Shown piece after piece: positions 7,890 through 17,500 of a stretch of 64,000 bases of DNA (the first letter of the stretch is position 1; each line of letters starts with the position of its first letter). The position numbers and the translations under genes are program-made. The notes under the pieces were generated by a model that saw only the letters and a list, made by a program, of their open reading frames with translations, ran no database searches and had not been told where the DNA came from. The stretch comes from CAYRUZ01 sp964427895. GTDB lineage: Bacteria; Patescibacteriota; Gracilibacteria; Peribacterales; Peribacteraceae. The stretch covers positions 113,479 through 177,478 of the forward strand of contig CAYRUZ010000001.1 of NCBI GenBank assembly GCA_964427895.1, written 5' to 3'.

Positions 7890-8462
7890 TCAGTGCAGCT
7901 TCTTGCCCTCTTTCATCATCTGAAGGAGTTGGCGCATCCGCCGCTCGCGCGTCTCCGGCTTCTTCGCGGTCTCTAGGCGATAGGCGATCGCGTAGAGGTT
8001 CGCCTTGTTGAGGCTGTCGAAGAACGCCTGGGCCTTCTTGCTCTTCCTAAGTTCGCTCAGAAAATCCGCCGGAACGCTCATGGCGCTCTGCGATGAATAG
8101 GCCTTCTCCCATCGCCCGTCTTTTTTCGCCGCTTCGATCTGGGCTAATCCAGCGGGTCTCATGCGGCCTTCTTTGATCAGGCGTTCGACGTGCCCCGTAT
8201 TGATCTTTGACCACACGCTGCGCTTGCGGCGCGGTGAGAAATGCTGCACCCAGGAGATGTCGTCGTACGCGTTCTTCACGCCGTCGATCCAGCCGAAACA
8301 CAGGGCTTCGTCCAACGCTTCGGCGTACGTCAGCACTTGCTTGCCGGAATCCTTTTTAAAGAGGCGCAGGCGGATGCCTGTTTCCTGCATGTGGTGTTTC
8401 TCCAGCCACTTCCGCCAATCGGTGGGGGAGCGCGGAGTCACGATGGGGAGAGCGTGTGCCAT
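7890..8462 (-). CDS. YdeI/OmpD-associated family protein
   Basis: 190 residues with the family pattern: an N-terminal EKHHMQETGIRLRLFKK, then ALDEALCFGWIDGVKNAYD, then HFSPRRKRSVWSKIN and a helical Lys-rich C-terminus. Members of this bacteriocin-protection/OmpD-associated group are common and small, and their biochemical role is unclear. It abuts the DHH-like gene's stop, convergently. A GNAT gene lies 36 bases upstream on the same strand, so the two may form a small operon. Confidence 0.85.
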   Translation of the reverse strand: MAHALPIVTPRSPTDWRKWLEKHHMQETGIRLRLFKKDSGKQVLTYAEALDEALCFGWIDGVKNAYDDISWVQHFSPRRKRSVWSKINTGHVERLIKEGRMRPAGLAQIEAAKKDGRWEKAYSSQSAMSVPADFLSELRKSKKAQAFFDSLNKANLYAIAYRLETAKKPETRERRMRQLLQMMKEGKKLH

Positions 8463-8498
8463 GCCGAGAGCATACTCTTCTGCGTTGTGCGTCGTTCT

Positions 8499-9059
8499 TT
8501 AGTGCGACGCGAGGCTCGCGGCGTGCGCGCGTTCCCATGCCTCTTGCTCGAGGACGAAGACGGACAATTCTCTCAGAGATCCGTCCTTCCGTTGAACCGA
8601 GCGTACCATCCCGGTTGGGTGCATTCCCAAACGCTCGAAGACCGCGACGCTTTTCGTGTTGTCCTTGGCACAAGAACCGATGACTCTTGGCGCACCCAGC
8701 ACCTCGAAAGCAAAACGCAGGACGGACGTCGCCGCCTCGGTGAGGTATCCCTTGCCGCGTGCGGACGGCAGAAGCCAGTGGCCCAGATGCCATTCTCCGT
8801 CGTTCTTTTGCAGAAGGATTCGTCCGAGGAAAATGCCGCGACGCGACACGAGCGTGAACGGGAGGCGAAGGCCATCCGCCGCAAGCGTTCGTTCATGCGC
8901 GGGCAGGCGCGCGAGTTCTTCTTTGGTCTCCGGCGCCTGCCAGTCGGAGCTGTCGTGGAGGTCTGTGGTGCGGGCTGCATCCCAGATCCTTTGGAGGTCG
9001 ATATCGGCGAGCGGGCGGAGAATGCAGCGGCGCGTGGTGATGAGGGGAACGGTGATCAT
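8499..9059 (-). CDS. GNAT acetyltransferase (RimJ/RimL-like)
   Basis: 186 residues with a GNAT fold: an N-terminal TTRRCILRPLADIDLQRIWD, the acetyl-CoA-binding stretch HWLLPSARGKGYLTEAA (R/Q-x-x-G-x-G/A type) and VIGSCAKDNTKSVAVFERLG in motif B. This architecture is typical of RimJ/RimL-type enzymes that acetylate protein N-termini or small amines. The acceptor cannot be told from sequence. It is probably transcribed with the downstream YdeI-type gene. Confidence 0.85.
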   Translation of the reverse strand: MITVPLITTRRCILRPLADIDLQRIWDAARTTDLHDSSDWQAPETKEELARLPAHERTLAADGLRLPFTLVSRRGIFLGRILLQKNDGEWHLGHWLLPSARGKGYLTEAATSVLRFAFEVLGAPRVIGSCAKDNTKSVAVFERLGMHPTGMVRSVQRKDGSLRELSVFVLEQEAWERAHAASLASH

Positions 9060-9249
9060 GGAAGTGGAGGAAAAGAAACGATGGTTCTACCGTACGGGAG
9101 AGGAATCTATGGAGAGGATGGTCTCCTGGGAGAGCGCGCCTGCGCTTCGGTGTTTGTCGCAGAAAACAGGACTGAAAAAAGTTCCATCGGAGACAGGAAC
9201 AGACGCATTTCCGTCTTGACCCCCCTCGCGGACGCGAGACAATACGGGC

Positions 9250-9693
9250 ATGACACTCCTTCGCTCCTCCATCCTTGTAATCGGTCTCGCCTCGCTTGCG
9301 GCGTGCGCGCCGGCCCAAGCGCCGTCGCCGTCGTCCTCTTCCAGCTCGTCCGTTTCGTCGTCCAGTCAGATGGCGGTCGACGTGGTCGTCACCTCGCCAG
9401 ATCCCGACGCTGTCGTGAGCAGTCCGCTCGTCGTCACCGGCGAAGCGCGCGGAACATGGTACTTCGAGGCGAGTTTCCCGGTGAAGCTGTTGGATTCCGC
9501 AGGAAACCAGATCGCCGCGACCACGGCCCAAGCGCAGGGGGATTGGATGACCACCGACTTCGTGCCGTTCTCCGCCACCCTTACCTACGCGACGAATGCC
9601 CAGACGGGATCGCTGGTCCTGCAAAAGGACAACCCGTCCGGCGAGCCGCAGAATGACGCATCCGTCGTCATTCCCGTGGATTTCGTGCCCTAA
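9250..9693 (+). CDS. Lipoprotein with Gmad2-type Ig-like domain
   Basis: 147 residues. A lipoprotein signal peptide ends in the lipobox LAAC at about residues 16-19. A low-complexity Pro/Ser linker (about 20-40) precedes one beta-sandwich domain with VVVTSPDPDAVVSSPLVVTG and GSLVLQKDNPSGEP, the pattern of the Gmad2 (spore-germination-type) immunoglobulin-like domain. It is probably anchored on the outer face of the membrane. GACAAT ends six bases before the ATG. Confidence 0.75.
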   Translation: MTLLRSSILVIGLASLAACAPAQAPSPSSSSSSSVSSSSQMAVDVVVTSPDPDAVVSSPLVVTGEARGTWYFEASFPVKLLDSAGNQIAATTAQAQGDWMTTDFVPFSATLTYATNAQTGSLVLQKDNPSGEPQNDASVVIPVDFVP

Positions 9694-9762
9694 ACGCCGG
9701 AGAGGGAATTCGCGGGAAGTTTGATGGATTGTTTGGTGACCGAAGTGTTACCATGCCCGCCC

Positions 9763-11013
9763 ATGTCTTCACACCCCTCCGCCAAGCGCAGTCCGTTGCC
9801 CATCGTCCTGTTCACGATCTTCATCGATCTCTTGGGCATCGGAATCCTCATCCCGGTTATCCCGCAATTGCTGGCAAATCCGCAATCAAGCGAGTACCTG
9901 CTGCCAGCCGGCGTGTCGCTGCAACAGGGATACGTGCTGCTCGGACTGCTCACCGCGATTTACCCGCTGATGATGTTCTTGGCGGCGCCCATCCTCGGAC
10001 AGATTTCCGATCACAAGGGACGCAGGCCCATCCTCGCGATTTCCCTTACGGGAACCGCCGTCTCCTACGCCTTGTTCGCGTTGGCCATCAGCATGCGCAA
10101 CATCCCTCTCTTGTTCCTCAGCCGTGCCCTCGACGGCATCACCGGAGGGAATATTTCCGTTGCTCAGGCCGCAGTCGCGGATTCCTCGACGCCGGAGAAC
10201 CGCAGCAAGGCGTTCGGCCTCATCGGAGCGGCATTCGGTCTCGGCTTCATCATCGGGCCGTTCCTTGGGGGAAAGCTGGCTGACCCCAGCGTGCTGCCCT
10301 TCTTCAGCGCATCAACGCCGTTCTGGTTTGCAGCCCTTCTGAGCGGACTCAACGCCTTGTCCGTTCTGTTCCTGTTGCCCGAGACGAACATGCACCGCGC
10401 GACCGGTGCGCTGACGTGGACGAAGTCCGTGCGCGATATCGTCAAAGCATTCAGTTTGCCGCAGCTGCGCTCCATGTTCTTGGTCGGTTTCCTCTTTAAC
10501 GGGGGATTCACCTTCTTCACCACATTCTTCGGCGTCTACCTCATCGAGCGCTTCGGGTACACGCAAGGCAACATCGGGGATTTCTTCGCGTACGTCGGAA
10601 TCTGGATCGCTTTCACGCAGGGATTCGTCACGCGCCGTGCCGCGTCGCGCTTCACGGAACTGCAAGTGCTGCGCGTCGGTTTCATCGCCACGGGCTTTGC
10701 TTTGATTTTCTACATGCTTCCGACGCAGTCGTATTGGCTGTATCTCGTCACGCCGATCTTCGCCATCGCCAACGGTCTCACCCAGGCGAATTTCATGGGC
10801 ATGCTCAGTCGCTCGGCGAGCGCGAACACGCAGGGCGAAATCCTCGGCATCAACGCGTCCGTCTCCGCGCTCGCGCAGAGCATCCCGCCGGTTCTTTCGG
10901 GCTTCATCGCCGCCGGAACCGCCGCGACCGTGCCGTCGTACATCGCGGCCGCAGTCATTATCATTGCGGGCATCATCTTTATTGCTACGCACAGAAATAG
11001 GGTGATTCAATAA
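9763..11013 (+). CDS. MFS transporter, TetA/multidrug-exporter type
   Basis: 416 residues from the ATG at 9763, with 12 predicted membrane helices. The major-facilitator signature between helices 2 and 3 is GQISDHKGRRPIL. The first helix (FIDLLGIGILIPVIP) and the helix-5 motif GAAFGLGFIIGPFLGG are typical of drug:H+ antiporters of the TetA/Bcr group. The substrate is unknown. An upstream in-frame ATG (9721) is rejected because TACCAT (9749-9754) fits as the -10, ending eight bases before 9763. Confidence 0.85.
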   Translation: MSSHPSAKRSPLPIVLFTIFIDLLGIGILIPVIPQLLANPQSSEYLLPAGVSLQQGYVLLGLLTAIYPLMMFLAAPILGQISDHKGRRPILAISLTGTAVSYALFALAISMRNIPLLFLSRALDGITGGNISVAQAAVADSSTPENRSKAFGLIGAAFGLGFIIGPFLGGKLADPSVLPFFSASTPFWFAALLSGLNALSVLFLLPETNMHRATGALTWTKSVRDIVKAFSLPQLRSMFLVGFLFNGGFTFFTTFFGVYLIERFGYTQGNIGDFFAYVGIWIAFTQGFVTRRAASRFTELQVLRVGFIATGFALIFYMLPTQSYWLYLVTPIFAIANGLTQANFMGMLSRSASANTQGEILGINASVSALAQSIPPVLSGFIAAGTAATVPSYIAAAVIIIAGIIFIATHRNRVIQ

Positions 11014-11049
11014 TAAATTTAGCCCTTATAGAAGAGCAAAAATGATAAT

Positions 11050-11078
11050 TTGACTGATTTATAATAATAATCTTTAAT
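11050..11078 (+). promoter_or_regulatory. Promoter of oxidoreductase gene
   Basis: TTGACT (11050-11055), 17-bp spacer, TTTAAT (11073-11078) in an A/T-rich patch. It predicts a start near 11085 and a leader of about 100 nt, unusual in this window where most genes look leaderless. Confidence 0.5.
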
Positions 11079-11084
11079 ATTCAT

Positions 11085-11184
11085 TGTTGCTCGATGATCT
11101 TTCGCACTATTGCAGGAGGACAGAGCGGTCGCGGAGATGTCTCCGCGGTCAACATGTGTGACGTTTTTTTTTGGAGGATGAAGA
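11085..11184 (+). promoter_or_regulatory. Structured leader with U-tract and strong Shine-Dalgarno
   Basis: The leader contains an eight-pair hairpin CGCGGAGA/TCTCCGCG around 11130-11147, then a weak GTCA...TGAC stem followed directly by nine T (11164-11172). GGAGG (11173-11177) then stands seven bases before the ATG. A 14-codon frame (ATG 11137, stop 11179-11181) ending in Phe-Phe-Phe-Gly-Gly overlaps these elements. The arrangement resembles an attenuator or a translation-coupled leader peptide. No known riboswitch is recognised. Confidence 0.4.
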
Positions 11185-12279
11185 ATGTTATCCGAATCTG
11201 TACGTTCGCGATTAACCGATGCGGTCGTTGTTGGTGCTGGAACCATGGGGAAGTACTACGTGAAAAACCTGCTTGCCCTTGGCTATGACCCCAGAAACAT
11301 CAGCATTACCGATGTGCGTACCGATGCCATCGCAGAATGCGTTCGGCAATATCCGGGAATTGTCGTTCTCTCGACACTCGAAGCCGCAACGGACAAGGCG
11401 CGCGGAACAGGCGTGTTATTCAATTGCACCAATACCTCGCAGCATGCGCACGTCCTCGACGTCGCCATGAACCGCGGGTGCAAGGTCCTGTTCAGTGAAA
11501 AGCCCCTCGTACTGGAAAGGGATTTGTGTAGGCTCAACGAGAGATTCGACGGTTGCGTCGGGTGCGGCTATCTCATCAATTTTTCGAAGGCCGTCGATGC
11601 ATTGCTGAAATACATCGCCGACGAAGGATTGCGCATCGCCGAATTCGTCTCGCAGTGGGGCAAGAACCGCACCGTGGAAAAGCCTCGTGCGACCGTTGGA
11701 TCGCTGGAAGACGAAGCGACGCACCCTTTGGCGCTGGCACTGCGTCTGTACGGGTCTCCGTCTCCGACGTCCATTTGTGTGCGTGGCACAATGTCGCGCA
11801 TTCCGTTTGTTAAGGACGCAGCACAGCGGCTGGCAAGTACCGGTGACCCCGAATACGATCTTGATCCGATTTCAACGGCAAACGTATGGATGCGGTTGGA
11901 TGGTCTGCACCAGCACTTCGATGCGTTCGTCACCAGCAGCTACGTGCATGACCAGAACGTGCGCAGCGTCTGGGTGAAATTGGCCGACGCAAGCTGCAGT
12001 TTGCATTCATGCGCGAGACTGGACTTCGATGTGTATGGGAAAAGCGATGTTCTCACCATCACTCGGTACCATCGGAAGGAAGATCCCGCGTCGTGGACGT
12101 TCCCCTCCGGCGATAAGCTACTCGATCAAATTGGCGCGTTCCTCAATCACGCCGCCAGCTTGCCCTCGCTGCAACGGCTGGACCCGCGCACGGTTCTGCT
12201 GCCAGACGCCATCCGGATGGTGCGCATCAGCGCCGCGGCGCTGAATGACGACTGCACGCATGCCGGAGTGGCACTCTAG
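11185..12279 (+). CDS. Gfo/Idh/MocA-type NAD(P)-dependent oxidoreductase
   Basis: 364 residues. The N-terminal Rossmann fold has the dinucleotide motif VVVGAGTMGKYYVKNLL (about 14-30). LFSEKPL (about 93-99) is the EKP motif typical of Gfo/Idh/MocA enzymes. The C-terminal half would be the substrate-binding alpha/beta domain. Substrates of the family are usually sugars, inositols or related polyols, and this one cannot be specified. A very good Shine-Dalgarno (GGAGG, seven bases before ATG) and a long leader set it apart from its neighbours. Confidence 0.75.
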   Translation: MLSESVRSRLTDAVVVGAGTMGKYYVKNLLALGYDPRNISITDVRTDAIAECVRQYPGIVVLSTLEAATDKARGTGVLFNCTNTSQHAHVLDVAMNRGCKVLFSEKPLVLERDLCRLNERFDGCVGCGYLINFSKAVDALLKYIADEGLRIAEFVSQWGKNRTVEKPRATVGSLEDEATHPLALALRLYGSPSPTSICVRGTMSRIPFVKDAAQRLASTGDPEYDLDPISTANVWMRLDGLHQHFDAFVTSSYVHDQNVRSVWVKLADASCSLHSCARLDFDVYGKSDVLTITRYHRKEDPASWTFPSGDKLLDQIGAFLNHAASLPSLQRLDPRTVLLPDAIRMVRISAAALNDDCTHAGVAL

Positions 12280-12301
12280 AGAAGCATCGAGCAACGACGA
12301 T

Positions 12302-12321
12302 CGCAGGCCTCACCGCCTGCG
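12302..12321. terminator. Possible bidirectional hairpin between convergent genes
   Basis: GCAGGC/GCCTGC inverted repeat with a six-base loop between the oxidoreductase stop and the convergent SLH gene. It has no T-tract on either side, so terminator activity is uncertain. Confidence 0.3.
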
Positions 12322-12340
12322 GTCTTCCGTGCGTTGGTTT

Positions 12341-13114
12341 CTACAGGCGCGAGTTCGTGGCGATTCCCTGTTGCAGGAATTTTGAGAGAGGCACGCCGCG
12401 GATGGTCGGCTCTTTCTGGGTGATTTGCGTCACCGTCGATTCCGCGCGCTGCGAACCGACCGGGCGCTGATTCACCTGCTGCACGATCTTCACTGCGTCT
12501 GCGCGGTGATCCTGCAGGCTGATCTGCAGATCGCGCAGGCCATAGAGCATCTGTGCCAGTTCTCCTCGGGTGAGGAGATGCGAGGAACTATCGGCGCTGG
12601 CCGGCAGAGCGCCGTGCTTGCGCAGGACCCACATGTACGTCTGGTACCACGGCGCGCCCTGGGGTTCGGTGCAGCCGATTTCATACAAGCCATAGGCGCG
12701 GGCGAGGATTTTGCTCGCCTCGGCTGTGGTGACGTTTTCCCACGGGCCGAACATTCCTCCCTGCTTGCCTCCGACGAGGCCGGCGACCATGCCGATGCAT
12801 ATCTTCTTCGCGTACGCCGAATCGGCGGGTACGTCGCGGAAGAGCAGGGTGAACGTCGGGGGGAGCGATGCGGCGATCTTCGAGTAGCACTCCTCCGGAT
12901 CATCGAGCGTGTATACCTGTGAAAGCACGACATTGAGGACGTCGTAACGCGTTACGCGCTCGTTGGCGCGGAAGTCGCCGTTTCCGTCCGCCGTCATGAT
13001 GCCCGTTTGCTGTACGTATGCCTCCGCTTCCGTTGCGAGCGTATCCGCGGCGTTCACCGGCAGCGAGGGCGCCAGAAGGACGAAGCCGAGCAGGCAGGAC
13101 AGTGCGCGTTTCAT
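12341..13114 (-). CDS. SLH-domain secreted protein
   Basis: 257 residues. A signal peptide (MKRALSCLLGFVLLAPSLPVNA) is followed by SLH-like repeats: AYVQQTGIMTADGNGDFR with NERVTRYDVLNVVL, then FRDVPADSAYAKKICIGMV with PWENVTTAEASKILARAY, then a third degenerate repeat around LTRGELAQMLYGL. Four Cys residues suggest exported disulfides. The C-terminal tail is Gln/Ser/Thr-rich. It is probably a cell-surface protein like the one at the left edge of the window. No clear promoter was found. Confidence 0.8.
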   Translation of the reverse strand: MKRALSCLLGFVLLAPSLPVNAADTLATEAEAYVQQTGIMTADGNGDFRANERVTRYDVLNVVLSQVYTLDDPEECYSKIAASLPPTFTLLFRDVPADSAYAKKICIGMVAGLVGGKQGGMFGPWENVTTAEASKILARAYGLYEIGCTEPQGAPWYQTYMWVLRKHGALPASADSSSHLLTRGELAQMLYGLRDLQISLQDHRADAVKIVQQVNQRPVGSQRAESTVTQITQKEPTIRGVPLSKFLQQGIATNSRL

Positions 13115-13287
13115 ACGGCAGGGGAGAAGGCAAAAAGGGAGTGAGCGTACCGCGCCGATGCCAGGGCGTTCAATGAGGCGTGATGCAAAAATGTGTACGG
13201 TCAGGGCTAAGAATTTTGCGGCGAGCCCCAGTTCTTGACGAAATTCCTTTCAAAGGAGAATCTTTCCTCGTTTCCCCCTTCTCTCCC

Positions 13288-13893
13288 ATGAATATCGTAC
13301 GCACCCGGCAAGTCAGCGCGGAATTGCTCGGCACCTTCGTGCTGTCCCTCTCCGTCGGCTTGAGCATCATTCATCCCGGTTCCGTCCCCACTCCCGTCAT
13401 CGCTGGCCTTACTTTGCTGTTGCTCGTTTACGTCATTGGTCCCGTCAGCGGGTGCCATCTCAATCCTGCCGTGACCATCGGATTCTGGAGCGTGAAAAAG
13501 CTGGATGTCACGCAGGCCGTGCAGTACGTCGTCGCGCAGTTCGTCGGTGCCTTGGCCGCCATGGCAGTGCTCGTCTCCGTGAATGGATCGATGCTCAGTA
13601 TGAACGCGGCCGCCACTCCGGGCGTGTGGATCGCGGAGGCGCTTGGCGCATTCATCCTCGTGCTCGGTATCGCCGGCGTGGTGTACGGCAAGGTTCCTGG
13701 CGAGGCGTCCGGCATCACCATCGGCATGGCTCTCCTCGTCGGCGTGCTTGCCGCATCGGCCGGATCCAACGGCGTGCTCAACCCCGCCGTATCGGTGGGC
13801 ATCAATTCGCTTTCCGGTGCGTATCTGCTCGCTCCGATCATCGGAGCATGCGCGGCCGCGCAGCTCTATCGCTGGCTGTCGGGCCAGAAATAA
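13288..13893 (+). CDS. Aquaporin (MIP family channel)
   Basis: 201 residues, six membrane helices. Both half-helices carry canonical NPA motifs: GCHLNPAVTIGFW and GVLNPAVSVGIN. The N-terminal helix has SAELLGTFVLSLSVG. MIP channels pass water or small solutes such as glycerol; the short length and overall sequence look aquaporin-like, but selectivity is not certain. The ATG at 13288 is preferred because upstream in-frame codons give a non-membrane, Arg-rich stretch. A TTGACG (13228 region) with GAATCT could be the promoter. Confidence 0.88.
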   Translation: MNIVRTRQVSAELLGTFVLSLSVGLSIIHPGSVPTPVIAGLTLLLLVYVIGPVSGCHLNPAVTIGFWSVKKLDVTQAVQYVVAQFVGALAAMAVLVSVNGSMLSMNAAATPGVWIAEALGAFILVLGIAGVVYGKVPGEASGITIGMALLVGVLAASAGSNGVLNPAVSVGINSLSGAYLLAPIIGACAAAQLYRWLSGQK

Positions 13894-13962
13894 GGATTCT
13901 TTCCGGTTTTTTCGGGCTATTCCTTTGTGCGTTGATACACTCTCGCCATCCCTTTTTCCCCT

Positions 13963-14157
13963 ATGGACCACGACGAAATACAGCGTAAATGCGAAGCCTT
14001 CCTCAAGGAGCTCAACGTTCCTGCGTTCATCGTCTTCGGATGGAAGAAATCCGACGAGGAATTCGGCGTCGTGTCTTCGTATCACGAGATGCCGCCGAAC
14101 GCGGCTATCAAAGGCATGAGCTGGGCGTTGCACGACTACATCAGCAAGGCGATGTAG
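13963..14157 (+). CDS. Small hypothetical protein, 64 aa
   Basis: Acidic, soluble small protein (MDHDEIQRKCEAFLKEL, then AFIVFGWKKSDEEFGVVSSYHEMP) with an apparent beta-hairpin core and helical ends. I do not recognise the family. Codon use looks coding and it fits neatly between the aquaporin gene and the convergent holin-like gene, whose stop is only three bases away. Confidence 0.55.
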   Translation: MDHDEIQRKCEAFLKELNVPAFIVFGWKKSDEEFGVVSSYHEMPPNAAIKGMSWALHDYISKAM

Positions 14158-14160
14158 CCG

Positions 14161-14526
14161 TTACGGCAGGAGATGCGTCAGTCCGAGCAGGATGGCCGTG
14201 AATCCCCAGGTCACGACGCCGCCCGAAATCGTCAGCGTCGCCACGTCTGGTCCGATGATTGCGAGGATTTTCAGCGTTACCCATAAGAGGACGATATTGG
14301 TCAGCATCGACACGATGACCCCGCTTACCAGGCGGAAGGGCAGCGTGACGAGGCGGATTACGGGGTACACGATGGTGTTGAGCAGGGCGAGGATGGCCGC
14401 CACCGCCAGCAGCCCCGGAATGCCGCCTCCGATGCTGAAGATCGTCGGGAAACTGCGCGCCAAGATGGCAAGCAAGGCTGCCGTGAGTGCGAAGCGCAGC
14501 AGAAAGCGCAGCACGTGCTTTTTCAT
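14161..14526 (-). CDS. Membrane protein of phage-holin-4-2-like family
   Basis: 121 residues with four membrane helices. The pattern LARSFPTIFSIGGGIPGLLAVAAILALLNTIV...LVTLPFRLVSGV fits the small bacterial membrane proteins labelled phage holin family 4 superfamily IV. The name is historical; these are chromosomal proteins of unknown function and there is no phage context here. Its ATG overlaps the ileS stop (ATGA), so it is probably translationally coupled to ileS. Confidence 0.75.
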   Translation of the reverse strand: MKKHVLRFLLRFALTAALLAILARSFPTIFSIGGGIPGLLAVAAILALLNTIVYPVIRLVTLPFRLVSGVIVSMLTNIVLLWVTLKILAIIGPDVATLTISGGVVTWGFTAILLGLTHLLP

Positions 14527-17500
14527 GCGTGCTTGGAGAAACGGATGGTGACGGAAGTGCCGTCGAGATCCGCCGTCTGGGCAACGGCCTCGCCGGATGG
14601 CGAGCCGAGCACCGCGCTCGTCTCGTGCGCCAGTACCGCACCGTGGGCCGCGATCACTTCGTCGATGCCGGAGACCGAGAGCATGATGCGGTCGCCGATC
14701 TGCAAACCGGATTCCTTGCGCAAGCGCTGAACCAGGCGGATGACGTCGCGCAGAAGGCCCAACTGGCCGAGTGCTTCGTCGATGTGCAGGTCGAGCGTCA
14801 CCACCACGCCGCGCTCCGCCGCCGTTCCCTGGCCTTCTTCGGCTTGGTAGAGAACGGAGAATTCCTCAGGGCTTAGGACGATGTCGTCGCCGTAGCGGAT
14901 CAGCCCGTCGTCGCCGATCACCAGCGATCCTTCTTTTCCCGCGCGGATCACCTCCTGCACCCGCTTGCCCAGACGCGGGCCGACTTTGCGCGCATCCACC
15001 TGGATGATTGCCTGGGCGGTGGATCCTTCCGCGAAGCGTACTTCGATCACGTTCATCTCTTCACGCAGCAGCGCAATGTCTTCCTCGGTGAGGCCGATGA
15101 CGTCCGGTTGCAGCTTAGGCGGGAGCACCACGGTCGCCGAGCGGAGCGGTTGGCGGATTTTCACCTTCTGCTGGGCGCGCACCGTGTTACCGAGCGACAC
15201 GACCAGTCGCAGCAGGCGATTCTTGTCGAGCAGTGCCTGCTCTGCATCGTCGAGTTCCACGAGACGCGGCCAGTCCGTGAGATGGATGGAGCCGTGCTTT
15301 GTCGGGACAAGGTTGAGATAGATCGCTTCCGTCACGAACGGACAGAACGGGGCGAGCAATTGGCAGATGGTGATGAGCACTTCGTGCAAGGTCGTGAGGG
15401 CCTCGTGCTGTTCTTCCTTCGATACGGATTTGTCGTTGCCGTCCATCGCGCTCTTGCCCGCGAACCTGCGACGCGAAAGGCGGATGTACCAGTTCGTCAG
15501 AGCGTCGATGGTCTCGTGCAGCTCTGCACATGTGGCGGAGAGGTCGTACGCATCGAGCTGCCTGGTCATGCGGTTCGTCAGGTCGCGCACTTCCGCGAGA
15601 ATCCAGCGGTCAAGCGGATGGCTCGAGACGCGCCGTTCCTGGATGGGTTCGAACTGCGCGGCGTTGGCATACGTTACGAAGAAGCTGTAGGCGTTCCACA
15701 TCGGCAAGATGACAGAACGCAGAGCCTCTTCCACGGTGCGTTCCGAGAAGCGAAGGTCTTCCGCGCGGACCGCGGGCGAGCTCATGAGGGCGAAGCGCAA
15801 TGCGTCCGCTCCGTGCTTCTCCACCACGTCCATCGGGTCCGGGTAATTTTTCAAACGCTTGCTCATCTTCTTTCCGTCTTCGGCGAGGACGATGCCGTTC
15901 ACCACGACGTGTCGGTAGGGACTCTGATCGAACAGCGCCGTCGACAGGACCATCAGCGTGTAGAACCAGGTTCTGGTCTGGTCCACGCCTTCGGCGATGA
16001 AGTCGGCCGGGAAGTTCGGTGGCAGCGCGGAACCCGGGGCCGTGGGCCGGATCTTGAACGGGAAATGCGGCTGCGCATAGGGCATCGATCCGCTCTCGAA
16101 CCAGCAATCGAGGACTTCGGGGATGCGGCTCAGCATCGGGCTGATCGTCATTTGCAACGCCTCGCAGTTCTTCAATTGTTGGCCGACGATGTCTCGGTAC
16201 GGCGTATTTTCGGCGATGCCGCGCATCGCTTGCATCATGCCGTTGTGCGCGACGATGAGGACGCGCTTTCCTGCGAACTGATTGAGGATCCGCATGTACG
16301 CGTCCTCCGCTCGCTGGAAGAATGCCGCGAACGATTCTCCTCCGGCGGGAGTGCGGTGATGCATGGCGGGATTCACGCCTTGATGATGGGCGGGATTCTC
16401 CTTCATCACCTCTTCGATGGTTTTGCCGACCCATTCGCCCAGGTCACGCTCGCGCAGCAGTTGCCATCGTTCTTCGTACGGAATACCCAAGCGCTTGCTG
16501 ATGATTTCCGCGGTCTCAACTGCGCGCGTCAGATCAGAGGAGATGATTGCGTCGAAGCGCTCGCTCTTGAGCAAATCCGCGGCATCTGCCGCTTGTGCCC
16601 TTCCGCGGGAATTAAGCGGCCGATCGACGTTTCCGCCTTGGACGAGGTGGTCTTTGTTCCAGTCCGTTTCCCCGTGCCTGATGAGCGTGATTTGCACGCT
16701 GTTCGGTGTGGGCGAGCCGGGCCACATGACGCTGTCGACGGTCTCTTTGTGCAAATCGAGGGCACGCTGCTCGTCATGATCGTAGAAGAACGATTCCGGA
16801 GCCGCGTAATCCGGCGTCGGTTGTCGCGACAGTTTGAGTAAGTCTTCGCCGGTGAAGAACCGGCGGACATGCAACAGGGGATCGGCGTGCGTGACGACCA
16901 CCACGTGATCGCCGCGATGCTGCGGCAGCACGTCGCGCAGGAAGTCCGTCACGCGCTCCTCCGTCTGCGCCCATGTCTCCATGCTCGGCAGGTGATACGC
17001 TGCCTCGGGAATGTTGCGGGCAAGCTGGTTGATGCGGCATGCCTTCTGGAATTCGAGGTCGGTGAAGGGAATCGGTTTCCCCTCGTAATCGCCGAATCCT
17101 TTCTCACGCAATCGTTCGTCGACGATGATTTTCGCACCCGTCGCTTCGGCGAGGATCTGCGCGGTCTGTTGCGTCCGGGCCAACGGCGAACAGTAAATGA
17201 CCGTCACGTCCTGGGTGCGAAGCGCGTTGGCCGTTTCCTGCGCCAGCGACCGTCCGCGGGTCGTGAGGTCTGTGCCCGGCGCGACGCCTTGGTATACGGG
17301 AACGACGTTGCCCTCGCTTTCGGAGTGCCGCATCACGGTGAGTTTCGTGAAACGGATGAGGCGTTCCTGCATCAACTCGTCGCGGCTGCCGATCACGGTG
17401 AGGTCACTGCCATCCGTATTGCGCCAGATCGGCAGGGGCGTTCCCCAGTACCGATTGCGGGAGATGGCCCAGTCTCGGGCGTTTTCGAGCCACTTGCCGA

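Noticed and set aside
14161..14526. Holin-like protein as a sign of a prophage
   Set aside because: The family name is historical; no integrase, capsid or lysin genes are near and the gene is coupled to ileS.
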